64,000 nucleotides of DNA. Origin: Symbiodinium natans. Lineage: Eukaryota; Sar; Dinophyceae; Suessiales; Symbiodiniaceae. Position 1 is the stretch's first letter. Every line of letters begins with the position of its first letter. Made by a program: the position numbers and the translations under genes. Shown one piece after another: positions 32,117-44,281 of this stretch. The notes beneath the pieces are model-generated. The model was given only the letters and a program-made list of their open reading frames with translations. It did no database searches and was not told the origin of the DNA. The stretch covers positions 247,001 through 311,000 of the forward strand of contig CAJNDS010002104.1 of NCBI GenBank assembly GCA_905221605.1. The letters run 5' to 3'.

Positions 32117-32337
32117 CTAGGTCGCTACATGCTCCAGCGCGTTGGACCACCTGTCCATGATCGGAGGCTGGCACCCGGAGCGTCACGGCTTCTCAGACAT
32201 GTCGCCTGCTCATGTGAGATGTTCACTCTGGCACCTTCGTCTGGATGGACACTGCGTGCCATTGAGCGATCTCCTCCCGGATCACCTCCTGAACCTTCGA
32301 AGCAACAGGCCCAACTCAAACGGAACAAGGATAAGAT

Positions 32338-32407
32338 TTGGGATGTTCCCCCTTACTCTAACAGTCCTTCATAGGGATTATAGTGCCCGCGATGGGGAAC
32401 ATTCTAA
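32338..32407. mobile_element. Family A MITE, 70 bp, exact 8-bp duplication
   Basis: Begins TTGGGATGTTCCCCCTTAC and ends GGGGAACATTCTAA, with an exact GATAAGAT duplication (32330-32337, 32408-32415). An open plus-strand frame (AQLKRNKDKIWD) runs into it. GT at 32345 to AG at 32413 would splice 69 nt in phase. Confidence 0.85.
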
Positions 32408-33204
32408 GATAAGATCTACATGACATGCCTCCTGGGGGAAGCCCTTTGAAGCCCTGAGGGCCGCACCATTCGCTGACATTTCAGCCTCGTTTGGCCCCGG
32501 AACTTCTCGGACTCAATCAGGATGCTAAAGCTCCTCGAAAACAGCAGGACGCCCAAGATTTCCCAACTATCGTTATAACTGCTGGCACCATTGACACACA
32601 CACACACAAACACAAACAAACAGACAAACAAACAGACAGACTGCAGGCGGGCTTGCTTAAACTTAAGGCCCACGAGGCCTTGCCCATGCCAGGGCCAGCG
32701 ACTTTACATGTGGTCCAGTTCAAGGCCAAGAGACTGGCCACAGCCTCCGGACTTGTCCTCCACGACGCAATTGGAGGCGCTCAAAGCTTCCGTCAGCTTG
32801 CTGGCCACCTTAAGACATAATGCCGAGTGTCGCTTCATCAATGTTTGGGCGGAATTCCACGCCGTTGGCTAGGGTGCATATAGTTTCCCCTTCCCTCTCG
32901 CTAGAGCGGTGTAATCGCGCAGGAAAAAAAGGCGCAGATTGACAAATTGGCTGGGATTGTCTTGATCTTCCTGTTGTGGACTCTGACATCTGCACATAGC
33001 TTCTGTCCAAGGAGCTGGGAAGCCCAATGCATCGGGAAACCATGAAATGTTCCATACGTCGGGGCACCACTCAAAAGACTGAGACTCAAGACTCCGGATG
33101 AATCAACGAACTGCTGCAGAATTCTACAGCAAGCACAAGCCTACTCTTCCAGCCGTGGAGCAGAGGCTTCATAAGCGCCACCCGCAAATGACCGGCGCGC
33201 CAGC

Positions 33205-33504
33205 GTGGGCACGGAGCGTAACAGCCCGCGCATCAGCATGGCTTCAGACTTCGATATTCTCGTGGTCCGTCTCCGAGCCTCCCTATACTACACAGAGACA
33301 ACAAGTCGCCTCGAATTTGACATGTGCTCCATAGCAGAGCACTCCACAGCCAAAAAGCAGCGGAAAAGGCAAGCGCAGGCTTCTGACGCTGACGTCTTCC
33401 CGAAAGCTTGCTGGCAAAGACGGCTACGAGCGGCATCCGCCACCCGAGGCACCGGCTGCGAAGCACCTGCACCGCCGCCTCCTCGGCACAAGTGTTGCTG
33501 CTAG
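33205..33504 (+). CDS. Candidate 99-codon frame, unknown
   Basis: The plus strand encodes MASDFDILVVRLRASLYYTE and TTSRLEFDMCSIAEHS, a basic linker (KKQRKRQ) and a proline/cysteine-rich end. Two other frames overlap. Protein-like over the first 60 codons only. Confidence 0.25.
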   Translation: MGTERNSPRISMASDFDILVVRLRASLYYTETTSRLEFDMCSIAEHSTAKKQRKRQAQASDADVFPKACWQRRLRAASATRGTGCEAPAPPPPRHKCCC

Positions 33505-33928
33505 GCCCTCAAGGAACTTCCGTTGGTTCAAAGACCACGAGTGCTCAACAATGCCTTCATCAGCGGTGGACTGTAGAGCTCACCGAGCACACCCACGTTT
33601 GCTGCATACTGTCGCGCAAGCCGAGCTCTGGGCTGCTGCGCGGGCCAAGGTCTGGGGAAAGGTAAAAACCTGTCATGGGCCGAACTCGAGGCTCGTCTAG
33701 CAGCTCAAGACCTCACTTCTCCCGGTACCACAAGCACCCTAGGCACATCTTCGTGTAAAGATTTATAAGAGTACTCAGATGAAGACGGAGATGTTCGTAT
33801 GAAGATGAGTAAGAGTACTCAGATGAATAGGGATATGAATCATCGAAAGGAGTCAAACCCTTGGGCCTTGCACATGAAATGCCCGGCATCGAAGCCCTCG
33901 AACATGCTCAGCTCGATCTGGCGCAGCA

Positions 33929-33983
33929 TAGGGTTTAGGGTTTAGGGTTGAGGGTTTAGGGTTTAGGGTTTAGGGTTTAGGGT
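33929..33983. repeat. Telomeric repeat tract (TTTAGGG)n
   Basis: About seven units with one TTGAGGG variant; no exon recognised on either side. Confidence 0.95.
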
Positions 33984-34048
33984 ATGGTACTGCACTGCGG
34001 CTGAAGGCAGCCGATCTGCTGTCCCCAACGCACATCAACTCATCTGGG

Positions 34049-34135
34049 GATTCTCTGAGCTAGGGTCCTAGTCGGGGTTGCTATTATAAGGCGACCCTCT
34101 AATAGGGTACCCAAAAGGGGATCGGATTTTAGAGA
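34049..34135. mobile_element. Possible family G element
   Basis: GGATTCTCTGAGCTAGGGTCC at the left pairs imperfectly with GGATCGGATTTTAGAGAAC at the right around GGGTACCCAAAAGGGG. A similar structure lies at 38741-38834 (GATTCTCGAAATTCGGGTCC / GGGAATGGTAGTCTTGAGAA). Confidence 0.5.
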
Positions 34136-34466
34136 ACTGACCCATATAAGAGATCTCGAACTTCTCTGAATGCGCTGTGCCTCGCAGTTGTACGTCAGGC
34201 TCAACTGGTCTCTGACCTTGCAGTCATGTGCTCAGGCCCACGCTCTGTGTTGCGCGTGTCCGACTTGCATGCAGGGCCACATCTTACTAGACTTGTAATA
34301 CTTGTGGGTCAGCAGTACTTCCATCCGCCGAACTCTTGCAAGCAAAAGGTGACACTTAGACTTCGCTCCTGTCAAAAACACCGAAACTTCGGCTTCCCGC
34401 TCCAACCCACTGAGCTGCCGACCCGCCCAAGCAGTCGAGCATTCAAGCCTCCAGCATGCACCACAT

Positions 34467-34514
34467 GGTTGTTTACGATATTACGGGTACCTTCCCCTAT
34501 TTTCGTAAACCTCC
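34467..34514. mobile_element. Family B minimal element, 48 bp, 4-bp duplication ACAT
   Basis: Little more than the two terminal repeats (GGTTGTTTACGATATT and TATTTTCGTAAACCTCC), flanked by ACAT (34463-34466, 34515-34518). It would fold as a tight hairpin. Confidence 0.75.
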
Positions 34515-36443
34515 ACATCTCCACGGTGAACATTCCATGTCGGTTCTTGTTCTCGCGGCTACTGACTCGCACCCCACCGTCGATGTCTTTTGGCTGCTGG
34601 GGGCTCGACACTCCATCATGAGCTCGGTAGCCTTCAAGCTCAGCTGCGATTGGCACTGTACCAAGCCAGCAAAAAGACCCAGCATCCAAAAAGCAGAGGG
34701 GGGGGGGAGTGGCATGCAAGGCTTCTCAGCTTTCAGCCTTGATGAGTGTGATTGTGGGTTCTCTGAGTCACCGACACGCGCTGGGTACAGCGGGTCCCTT
34801 GGCAATTCCAACAACTGTGCATGGGACACAACATGCGCGTGATATCTGGCAATACATGCGGCCGAGCAGTTGTTTTTGCCACCCGTCTAGCCATGCTCCA
34901 CGGGGCAACTGTAGAGAGAATGTTTCGCACAGTTCACTTCAGAGCCCAACTTTAGAAAGGCCGAGCAGTTCTTGTTTTTCGGGGTTTCGCACTCGCACAA
35001 GCCTGGCAAGGATTGTGTCGGTTGAGTTCGTGTCGGTGTCACATCAGCTCCATCACTGTAGTCAATCAGCCCAGGACAAGATGCGCTAGAGTGATTTTGG
35101 GGTGTGAGGGCTTGGGGTGGACCCCCATGTCATGCAAGACTGCGAATCGAGGAATTGGCTGCTCTGCTCGCGGTCCCCAAGAAAATCCTTTGTACCTGCC
35201 AGGAACGCAAGCCCTACAAAGCAAGATGGGTGTGCGGTCGTTCGTCTCCCCGGCCCTTGAAACCCAAATGCCACATCCCTTGCATCGGATTCAGGCTCAT
35301 TGGGTGCAGAGCGCTACCTGGCCGTCCTTTGCCACGTCGCGTCTCCGCCTTGGTGGAACAGAAGGGCAACTCAGGGCTTTGTGTAGCCTCGGGCTTAGAA
35401 GCTGAATGTTGTTTGCGGAGGCATTTCGGGACAGCAACGAAGGCATCCGTCTGATCCTGGTCGCCACATTCAGGTGCTGGAGGAGGCCTCCAGCCATCAT
35501 CCGGAGCATCTACCGCATGGTCGTCGTCGTTCGCCACGGCCTCCCTCCCTGGTTACTTGGCCTCTGTCAAGCCGTTTGGGCTGTCAGCGCCGCGTTGAGA
35601 GCTGCCGCCCACATGCTTGCAAAGGGCTGTTTCAAACGCCTCTGTGTGTCCTCACCCGCAATGAGGCGAGGATAGCTTCACGAAGCTTTTGTGATGCCAT
35701 GCTTACAAGGCCTGGAACGTGGCATGGCTGTCACAGGATGAGCTGACACGCTTAGGTATGCTGTCCAGATGCAGCGGCCTGGCTGAAGACACTTGAAATA
35801 TACCCATAATACAAACCCTTGGAGGGGATCTGCCGGGAGTTTCCGAGTGAGCTCTCCAATCTGACTCAGATGCTGGCTCAGTCCATGCTTGTGGAAATCT
35901 GAGCACCGTGGGATGACACTTCTTGAACCGTCTTGGTGCAGCGCGCCCCCAATATCCAGGCGCTGTCCCACCTTTGATATGCAGGAAGTCAAAAGGTGTA
36001 GGTTGCCTAGTCAGGGGGAGGGGGCACCATGTAGGCCGCATTTCATCAATCTGGCAAGAACCAGTGCAGCAGAGCTTGATGACCCCCCCCAATCATCCGT
36101 GCTGGTCATTCTGCTAGATGCGGAGAAGCTGAGAGTTCAGCTGACCATCACCATGGCCCTCGCCTCCTTGTCAGGCAAGTGCACCTGAACTGGGTTTTGG
36201 CAGCGCATGGAAGAAGCCAAGCACAAGCACTTGACATGATTGTGATCGAGCGCCCCAACAGGTTCCTATCAAGACTAAAGCCTAAGCCCTAAACCCATCA
36301 TGACCTCATGCGCGCAGTCTGGGTATTGGGCTCGCAGCTCAGTTCCGCGACCTGGGATGACAAGCGATCAAAGATGTCGGGTCCGGATCAAGTAGCCTCT
36401 AGGACTCAAGGCTCAAGGTCTGAAAAATGAAAGCAGCAACAGG

Positions 36444-36845
36444 ATGTCCGAGTTGCTGCTGGCCGAAGGAGTTGGGGCTTGGAAGGCCTGCCACTTGCAC
36501 CAAACTCGGGTAGTTCATGCCGGTAGCGGGCATGTTCTGCCGTGCAACTTCAGCCTGGACTGTGACTTTCAGGTCTACTTACAGCAGCAAAATTGTGTGG
36601 ATACGTATGCCGTATGCATGCACTATACAGTCACTGGGCCATTCGGCAGCCAACTGCACAAACCCCCGCGTCCCCAGCGCCCTCCCAAGCCCAGCACAAA
36701 GGGGGGTGGTCCTGCTCGCCGCTGCCACTGCCGGGAAGTGAGCCTAAACATCGGCAGACCTGATCAGGCAGAAGCTCTGACAGTTCCACTTGGCGGCCGA
36801 TCTCTGCCAGAGTATTCTCAGAAACTCATGAAATCGTTGCTATAG
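36444..36845 (+). CDS. Candidate coding segment, 133 codons
   Basis: A plus-strand open frame with LPCNFSLDCDFQVYLQQQNC and VDTYAVCMHYTVTGPFG, then a proline/basic segment. The cysteine spacing suggests an extracellular or secreted module, but no signal peptide is visible and the family is not recognised. Confidence 0.3.
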   Translation: MSELLLAEGVGAWKACHLHQTRVVHAGSGHVLPCNFSLDCDFQVYLQQQNCVDTYAVCMHYTVTGPFGSQLHKPPRPQRPPKPSTKGGGPARRCHCREVSLNIGRPDQAEALTVPLGGRSLPEYSQKLMKSLL

Positions 36846-36935
36846 GACCATCTGCCACGATCTGTGTGGCCTGTGCTCTCTTATGCCAGTTCGGCTGTCT
36901 GTCTGACCCGCAATGCCCAATAACGAAAGCAGCAC

Positions 36936-38205
36936 TCAAGCAGCACTCCCATGATGACTCACAGAGATGCTCAGCGCAGCCTCCCGCTCCAAAGTCTTCC
37001 GCATCTCAACAATAGCCTTCGGAACTGATTCCGGGGAAAGTTTGTGCTGGATGGATAGCAGCTGCCACGCTCTTTCAGCAAAATGGGCAGGGGTGCTTCG
37101 CAGTCCGATACCATGATGGCATGTGAGTTCGGCAAGGGCATGCCCATGCCTCCTCTTCCTCCACAGGCGCGTCAGCTGATGCATCTTCGAAAGCTTCCTC
37201 ATGCATGAGGCCACTGGCTGCGCCTGAAGCAGTGCAGTGCACATCAGCCACGGGGCTGGCTGAAACAATCCTGCTCTACCTCGTGTGACGCTCGACACCC
37301 AGCAAGCCTTCCAGACAACAACGCAGCCTTCGGCACTCTCAAACCCTCTTCCTGTGTGGATTTCCGCAGCTGCAGGCCCAAACTGCCCAAGTCCGCTTTA
37401 GACGGAAAGCGTCACTCCCTCGGGCTGCCCCGCTTGCATGGGAAGGGATGCAGACGACCAGGTCTACCTCCAAGCCTGTCGCCTGGAGAACATCAGGAGG
37501 ACTGCATGAGAGCCATGGGTCCGGGGTGGTACGAGTTGGACATCCTCTGGTTGGGGTGTGAGGAGCTTCCGATGGCTCTTGAATACTCGGCTACATAGCG
37601 CCCACCTTCCGGAATACCCCCAGTGCCGGGTCTGGTATAGTAATTCAATAATCATAATAATACGAATAACAATAATAATCATAATCATAATAATCATACT
37701 AATAATAATAATAGTAATTGAATAATAGAATAGTAATAGGAAAAAGGTTCTGAGAATATGCAGCTGAGCTCTTCACCGAGCCAAGCTGCTCCTGCGCGGC
37801 CTTCTTCATGAGTCCCAGAGTCAGCCTCCAGCTAGCATGGGTTTAGGGTTTAGGGTTTAGGGTTTAGGGTTTAGGGTTTAGGGTTTAAGGTTTAGGGTTT
37901 AGGGTTTAGGGTTTAGGGGTAGCATTGCACAGCACATGTTGCCAAACATGACTTTGATTGAGCCCCTCCAATGGTTGCAACATTTTACAAGTGTTCGCGA
38001 CTGTTGAACAGTCGATTTGCCCCCTCGCTTTGACGTCACCCTTCAAGATCGCTCTGGCTGGGGCTGTGTACCTATCTGTGCAGGCTCGCTTTGTGCAAGA
38101 CGACTGGTCTGGTGCAAGCGCTGAGGTCGCAGGCTGGTTCACCTGTTGCATCGAAGCCTCGTCCAGCCTGAAGATATGATAAGACTGGAGAGGGAATTCT
38201 TTCAT
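36936..38205 (-). CDS. Unknown gene with exons joined across a 99-nt telomeric intron
   Basis: Three minus-strand segments. 38205-37931 contains AILKGDVKARGQIDCSTVAN and MLQPLEGLNQSHVWQHVL. 37831-37750 contains WRLTLGLMKKAAQEQLGSVK. 37298-36960 contains STPAHFAERAWQLLSIQHKL and SPESVPKAIVEMRKTLEREA. Between the first two, GT (GTGCAATG) to AG (CATGCTAG) removes 99 nt consisting mostly of CCCTAAA on the coding strand and keeps the frame exactly (two bases of Leu plus C). ATGCTA flanks the tract on both sides. A 73-codon plus-strand frame (37958-38179) overlaps the first segment. The family is not recognised. Confidence 0.45.
37840..37918. repeat. Telomeric repeat tract (TTTAGGG)n
   Basis: Eleven units, one TTTAAGG; forms most of the putative 99-nt intron of the 37-38 kb gene and is bounded by TAGCAT. 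Confidence 0.95.
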
Positions 38206-38740
38206 TAGGTGCAGCTACCGAGCACCTTCAACCCAAGCGCTGAGACTATGACATAGCGTGATCTACAGGCCCGCATACTTTTTGAGCTACTCAAACTCCA
38301 TTACGCTAGCAAGTTGGAGATCTTGAGCGATGAAGGTCTGTGCTGTGCGACGTGAGGCGCTCAGGGACCACTTTAGGAAGCCAGTCGTAGATGCTTGACT
38401 TGCAGCGAAAAAGACGCCTAGACCCCACCCCTCAAGTGAACGAACTCTACAAGAAGATTAGTATATACACGTCTACCATATCCAAATAACCCCTATCCTG
38501 TAGACTACATGCTGCAACTCTGTATGCTACATACTCTACTGCACAGTACATTCCTACATACTACTATATGCATGTCCTCTAGGCACCCTAGGTTAACCCT
38601 AAACCCTAAACCCAAAACCCAAAACCCAAAACCCTAAACCCTACAGGTGTCAAAGTCCAGAACCATCGGTGCGATGGGTACATGCGCTCGAGGAGTGCCT
38701 GCGAACCGGGAGAGTTTTCCTCCAACTTTCCATATGTGGG

Positions 38741-38834
38741 GATTCTCGAAATTCGGGTCCCCTTTTGGGGCTACTATTCTAAAAGGCGGCCCCTAAGATT
38801 TAGGGTGCCCAAAAAGGGAATGGTAGTCTTGAGA
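38741..38834. mobile_element. Possible family G element, second copy
   Basis: Shares the GATTCTC start and the CCCCTTTTGGGG core with the 34.05 kb copy; the arms pair imperfectly. Target duplication not resolved. Confidence 0.5.
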
Positions 38835-38964
38835 AAAGACCATGTAACTGTGAGGGGTGGAGGATCTCCAAGACGTCAGTAAGGTCAGGGTTGTGCAGAA
38901 GACCAAGGACGCAGATGCGATGTGGCTTCGGTCTACGGCTGCAGGCTTATCTTGAAGTGCTTGC

Positions 38965-39110
38965 GTGGGCCTGAAGTGGCCTTATATGGTTACAAGTGCA
39001 GTTACAAGTACAGGTAAACTTGGTTAATGATAAGTACCATGAATCTCCAAGTTACAAGTACAGTTATCATTGGTTAAGAAGTACCATGAATCTATGAATC
39101 TCCAAGTGTT
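38965..39110. repeat. Imperfect direct repeats GTTACAAGTACAG/ATGAATCTCCAAG
   Basis: GTTACAAGTACAG...GGTTAA...AAGTACCATGAATCT occurs twice about 55 bp apart, with smaller repeats inside. Confidence 0.7.
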
Positions 39111-39509
39111 CTACACTGTTCTACATCTGAAGGGTCTGAGCAGTGCCTGGCGTGAAGCGCCCTCCAGCGACTTCTCGCGGAAGGTGGTGTCGCCTGTCGC
39201 TGGAAGCTCAGGTCCCCCTATGGGTATTGCAAGGCTTCTGCCTTTGCTGCAGGATGCAGCGGTCCATGCTACAGACTGCAGCCAGGTGGAGCCAGCAACT
39301 GTTGCCGGAGCTCCAAGAAGATGCACACAGCTCGAGGCCAGGGGCTGATGGCTCAAGAAGCGGGGTTTAGGGTTTAGGGTTTAGGGATGCTACAGGCTTC
39401 TATGTGCGGAGACTCGTGCGGGAAGGCTTCAGTGCAGACTTTCTGATGCAGAAGTGTGGGCATGTGGAAGCTGACATTCGACCCCAGCCTTTCATCCGCA
39501 ACTGTGAGT
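39070..39509 (+). CDS. Unknown gene, two exons around a direct-repeat-bounded intron
   Basis: Segment one (39070-39274) ends MGIARLLPLLQDAAVHAT. Segment two (39396-39509) continues GFYVRRLVREGFSADFLMQK and CGHVEADIRPQPFIRN, then the strong donor GTGAGT. The 121 nt between contain three TTTAGGG units and are bounded by ATGCTACAG on both sides (39266-39274, 39387-39395); removing them with one repeat copy restores one frame. A canonical GT is not present at the matching position, so the actual splice sites may differ (GC at 39245 is one in-phase option with TTTAG as acceptor). Confidence 0.45.
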
Positions 39510-39808
39510 CTGCAAAGCCTTGTAGATCGAACCTGTCATGTAGCACATCTGCACAGACACTCTGAAGTCTTTCAACCCAGGTTGCCGGCTGAATGTAGCT
39601 AAGAAGACGAGAGGTTACCATTTAAACAATACAGTCGCTGAAGGCCACCCGATATATTCTCACTTGCTAGTAATGAGCATCAGCGATGTATCGGAGTTCT
39701 TGTACAATTATCATCAACATCCGGCCTTGGCTCCTTCAGTACCCAGTGCAACCACTCCAGCCTTAGTCGACGGTCGGACGTGACAGGATTCACTACATGG
39801 CCCTGAAA

Positions 39809-39810
<2 letters not shown>

Positions 39811-39857
<47 letters not shown>
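39811..39857. repeat. (CTG)n/(CAG)n trinucleotide tract, about 15 units
   Basis: On the minus strand an open frame (39680-39970) reads it as polyglutamine between EASLPL and FQGHVVNPVTSDRRLRLEWL; on the plus strand it would be polyleucine. The minus reading is the more protein-like, but the gene is unproven. Confidence 0.85.
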
Positions 39858-42800
39858 AAAGGCAGGGAGGCTTCATGTGCAAAGTAAGGAGTGAACTGCA
39901 GGTGCAACATCATGCAACATCTCACAGGCGAAACGAGGGCATCTTGTCTTGAGGCCTTTGCCAGTCGCATATCTGGCTACATTGGCTTGGGGCTTTTATT
40001 TCCACGGCTTTCAAGCGTTGGAGTTGGACGTTGCAAAAGGTGCTGTCGGAGTTTTTCGGGGCCTCTCTACTGCTTTCCAATGCTTCCGCACGCTTCCCCA
40101 ATCTCAGGACCTCTCGCCGCCCGGCATGACGCGGCTGTAGGGGAGAAGAAGACGTCCAGCTGCACGGAACATGCTGCTGCTCGGGCATGAGAAGACAGCA
40201 AACACTCTCAAGAAGCTGCAAGTTGAGCACGTGCACGTAATATACTTCATGCACGGTCGCGCTGCCCCCAAGGGTTCCTCCAAGGCATCTGTGCCAGCTT
40301 TGAGGTCTGTCTGCACGGAGTTCAGGGCACGAAACAGCTGAACCTGATGGGGCGGGTGGGCCACTTGCATCACCAGAACATCACTTGCATCACCTGAACA
40401 TGTTCGTTTTCTGCAGACAATGGAGCTTCACTTCTCATTCGTGAGTTCAGGATAGTTGCAAGCACTGAGTGACGTGACTGTGGTCATGATGGACGCTGAA
40501 TCTTGAACACGCACTCGACTCATTGGACACGGCAGGTAGCCTCTTCTTGGCTCCAATCGCCAACGGCACAATCTGCAAGGCACAGGAGATTGCAGAGGCA
40601 AGGTGAGGATGACAGCTGATGGCCGTCCAATCTGAGCATCGCCTCAGCATCCGCCGACTGCCAAGGCCCGGGCTATCTAAAGCATGAAGCATGGCGCTGG
40701 AAGCTCCCATCCCTCAGAGGCAGGAGATGAGTGCACTCTGCACGTCGCCCGTCTGCCCGGTACCACACAAATGGCACGCGACTTGGGCCCCCAACGGCCC
40801 GCAATCTCGTCCGAGGCCCGGCCGCCCGGCGCGGTCAGGCGCAGACTGGGACGCTGGGCTGGGGCTACTTGTGGCCAGGAAACTCAAACAACAAACAACG
40901 AGGAGGGGGGCAACAACTGCAGACATGGTTTTGGCGACCAAAGTGGGCATCGACACAGCTGGGCAATCGAAAATCCCCACATGGTAGCATCACGTCGATC
41001 CTGGAAACAAACAGGAGTTTTTTAGAGCTTTCCACAGCAGGGCAGAACATATACATGTCTTGATGCCTATAGGTCCTGGGCGGGGGCCTGTGTATGAATC
41101 TGGGAGCAGCAATGCTGCCCCTGCCATGTTGTGCACGCAGCCCGGCTGACAATGTATAGACATCAAACTATCCCACGCTTATTCGAAAACCCTCAAAACT
41201 ATACATACATATATACACATATATGACTATATGTTTTGTTTTTGCATCCGAATTTCAGCCTAAACAGCCGTCCGGGCTTCGCTCCCACCGCGAGCTGGGC
41301 CAGAGCTCGGGCTGGCGGCCATCACCAGCAGCCGGACCTCTGTTACGACGACTCTGATGCTGACTTACAAAGCATGTACGATGAAACCTGCATAACTTTT
41401 GGCCCGAGGGCTGACTTTCGTTCACTGCCCTTTTTCAGCCTGAGAATTTTGAACCGACTCTTTGTTGCCAGTAGCTTCTTGGAGACGCCTGTTTGCACGC
41501 AGGGAGGATTCGATGCATGTAGGAATGTACGGGCTTGTCCAGTCCTCAATGTTACGGAAGTGAGAGCAAGCGAGGCGTTTATTTGCGCTGTCTGAAGCTT
41601 GTCCATTTCGAGTTCAAGTTCTTCTCTATTTGCTACCACAACGTCGTTTGGGAAAGCTTCTTCCCAGCTCGGTCTCAAACTTAAGCCCTCATCCCCTGAA
41701 CCTCAGAAAGGAGCATTGACATCCATGTGCGACACACGTGGCTTCTTCGAACGGCGCCAAGTGCCCAGCCACAAGCCCGTTTGCAAGACGAAGCGTGGTC
41801 GTCTCTTTGCTGGTTGCCTTAACCGTCGGTGCAGACAAGGGCGGTGCCTGGGATGCATGATGCCTATGGTTAATTGATACTATATTGTATAATTATATAT
41901 ATATATATCGCAGATATATATGTATATATACAGTCTTTGCTTTTTGCAGGTTAAGTGGACGGGGTCCCCACTGCCCGAGTCACCTCCACCGGTTCTGGAA
42001 GCTTGTCCCCAACCTCGGCGAAGCATCTGTGCAAGCTTCATGGGGCAAGAGGTCCATACTCTAACCTGGCATGCTGGCACGCGGGACCAATACGGCTAGG
42101 CCGGCTAAGACTGAGTTGCCTGCAGCCGGGGCAAGGGCGGCCTGAGTGCAGACGTCTGCGCAGTATAGCTGGGCTCAAATCCCTGCCCTGTAACCCCCCA
42201 ACTAATTTTCCAACACGGTATATGTTCTTTGGAAAGGGTCCTTTCTTGGGCCCGAGGGAGGGGGAAGGAAACTCAAAAGCTTGCAATCCTGTACATGCTA
42301 CTCAGTCGTTCGGCATCGACAAAGGCCACCTTGGGCCTGCAAATAACCCTAAACCCGAAAGCCTAAACCCTAAACCCTAAAAACCTAAAAAAAACTTAAA
42401 CCAGTTGTATTCCGATTTCTTGTCGCACTTCCTGGCCGACACATCTCTAAGCTTCTGCATGTGTGGAGGTCATGGACTTTGAGATGGTCCGCTGCTAAGC
42501 TACACTCTCGCGAAGGGGAAAAAGACTGAAAAAGACCAATGTACCATGTCTTATGAGAGCCCACACGGCCGTGAAGCTACGTTTCCCTGAAGCTCAAACT
42601 TCAACCTGCTCAACGCTCAGCCTCTATCATCACCTACAATCTCAACGAAAAGCACTTCCAAGAATTATTTTTACCAGCCCTAGAAACAAGAAACCCTGTC
42701 AATGACGACACAAACCCACCCCTGCAACGTCCTTGCGTCTGGAGAGGATGAGCAAGAGGTATAAATATGAAGGTTCCAGCATGCGCGGGACTACACAACC

Positions 42801-43517
42801 AAGTTGCATGACCAGAGCCGGAGCTAAGCATCATTGCCGACATAGACGCGCTCGCACGAACACATGCTCTCCAACTTGAGGGTTCCACATGCTGTTTCAT
42901 ACTCATGACGGCCGAGAGCCGTGCAGGAGCAGACACCCGTCTGTTGGCAACCTCCAGCAGCAGTCGACACAACAACAACAGCTTCATCGACCAGCAGCAA
43001 TAGCCGTAATTCACAACATGCGTCCCAGCCAATCCTCACGCGTTGACTTCAGGGGTATACTGCCGAGAAAAGCCCCAACCTCATTCCGTCCAAGCCCATT
43101 GAAAGCCCTGACATCCCAACTTCTTGGAACTTCCGGGACTTTTCCCAGCCTCGCTGTCATCAAGTTCTGGAATGTTCCGCAGAACTGCTTCCTTGGAGTT
43201 GGTGCTTGGCTGCTACTTGGCTCAGACGCGGCTTCTTGAGCTCCGCCTGCTCTCTGTGTCATGCAAGATTGTTACTAAATCCCTGTTCCCCTAGGAAGAA
43301 AAGGATCCTGTTTGTTTATATATAGGAGAGCCCATAACCCAAAAAGTAAAAAGGATCCCTAACACTGATCTAGGTTATATCAACTGCCTCAAACAAGCTT
43401 TGGCAAAATCTGCAGGATCCCACTCAGCAGGGCGCAACTTCTTCAGCTGTTGGAGCCGTGAACGGCACCTGTCAAAAGAGAGGGCCGGCTTGACGATGCA
43501 CAACTAACGCATCTACG

Positions 43518-43592
43518 ATTATTATTATCATTATTATTATTGCCTTTATTATTATCATTATTATTATCATTGTTGTTATGATTGTTGTTTTT
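43518..43592. repeat. (ATT)n/TTATTATC microsatellite
   Basis: ATTATTATTATCATT units; similar AT-rich trinucleotide runs occur at 37635-37735 (AATAATAATCATA) and (ATC)n at 56990-57024. Confidence 0.85.
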
Positions 43593-44281
43593 TTGGACGT
43601 ACATGATACTCGCCTAGCAAGATCTGCCCACAGCGTGTAGTATGTAACATGGAAAGAAACCCCTGCCGACATCTCCGAACGGTGGGCCACCTTGCGCCCT
43701 GTCAGCTCCTCCGTGACCTTAGCCGGCTCACCAAACGCGGTAGCTTAGCGTGCCCACGGCGTGACGAATTGCGAAGATCCGTTTTCAAACAGGAAAGACG
43801 GGGATCCCAGCAGGAAATGCCGCAAGCAAGCGGATCAGCATCATGGATCGCCACTTGTGGATTCAGAACGATTCAGAGTTCCCAGCACTCATTTCGAGAC
43901 GGGAACCCGCGTCTACCGCAATGCCCAAAGGCTGCCATGATGACTGCCATAGTGCACACGAGGCCACGACCGTGGCGGGGCACGAGACAATCACGGAGCC
44001 ACGCCTGGTCAGCTCTCGCCGAACAGAAGTGGTGCACTCTGACTTCAAGGGAGCTACGTGTAGTGAAGAAACCAGCCATACCTAGCCTAGATCGCACATT
44101 TGATGGCACCAAAACTGCGCGCTTCCCGATCATGCGCATTCGGGAGAACACGGCACTCCCCTTTGGCCTGTCCCTTCGTTCTCCTTGTGTTTTGCCAGGG
44201 TTCGAACGCCGTCGGCTTGCTCAACTCTTATCGTTCTGCGAGCCCTTCGCTGCAATCGGCACTGGAGTGTCACAATGCTAG

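Noticed and set aside
43649..44281. 210-codon plus-strand frame
   Set aside because: Arg/Ser/Cys-rich, no motif, overlapped by open minus-strand frames; a single frame of this length is plausible by chance in 64 kb.
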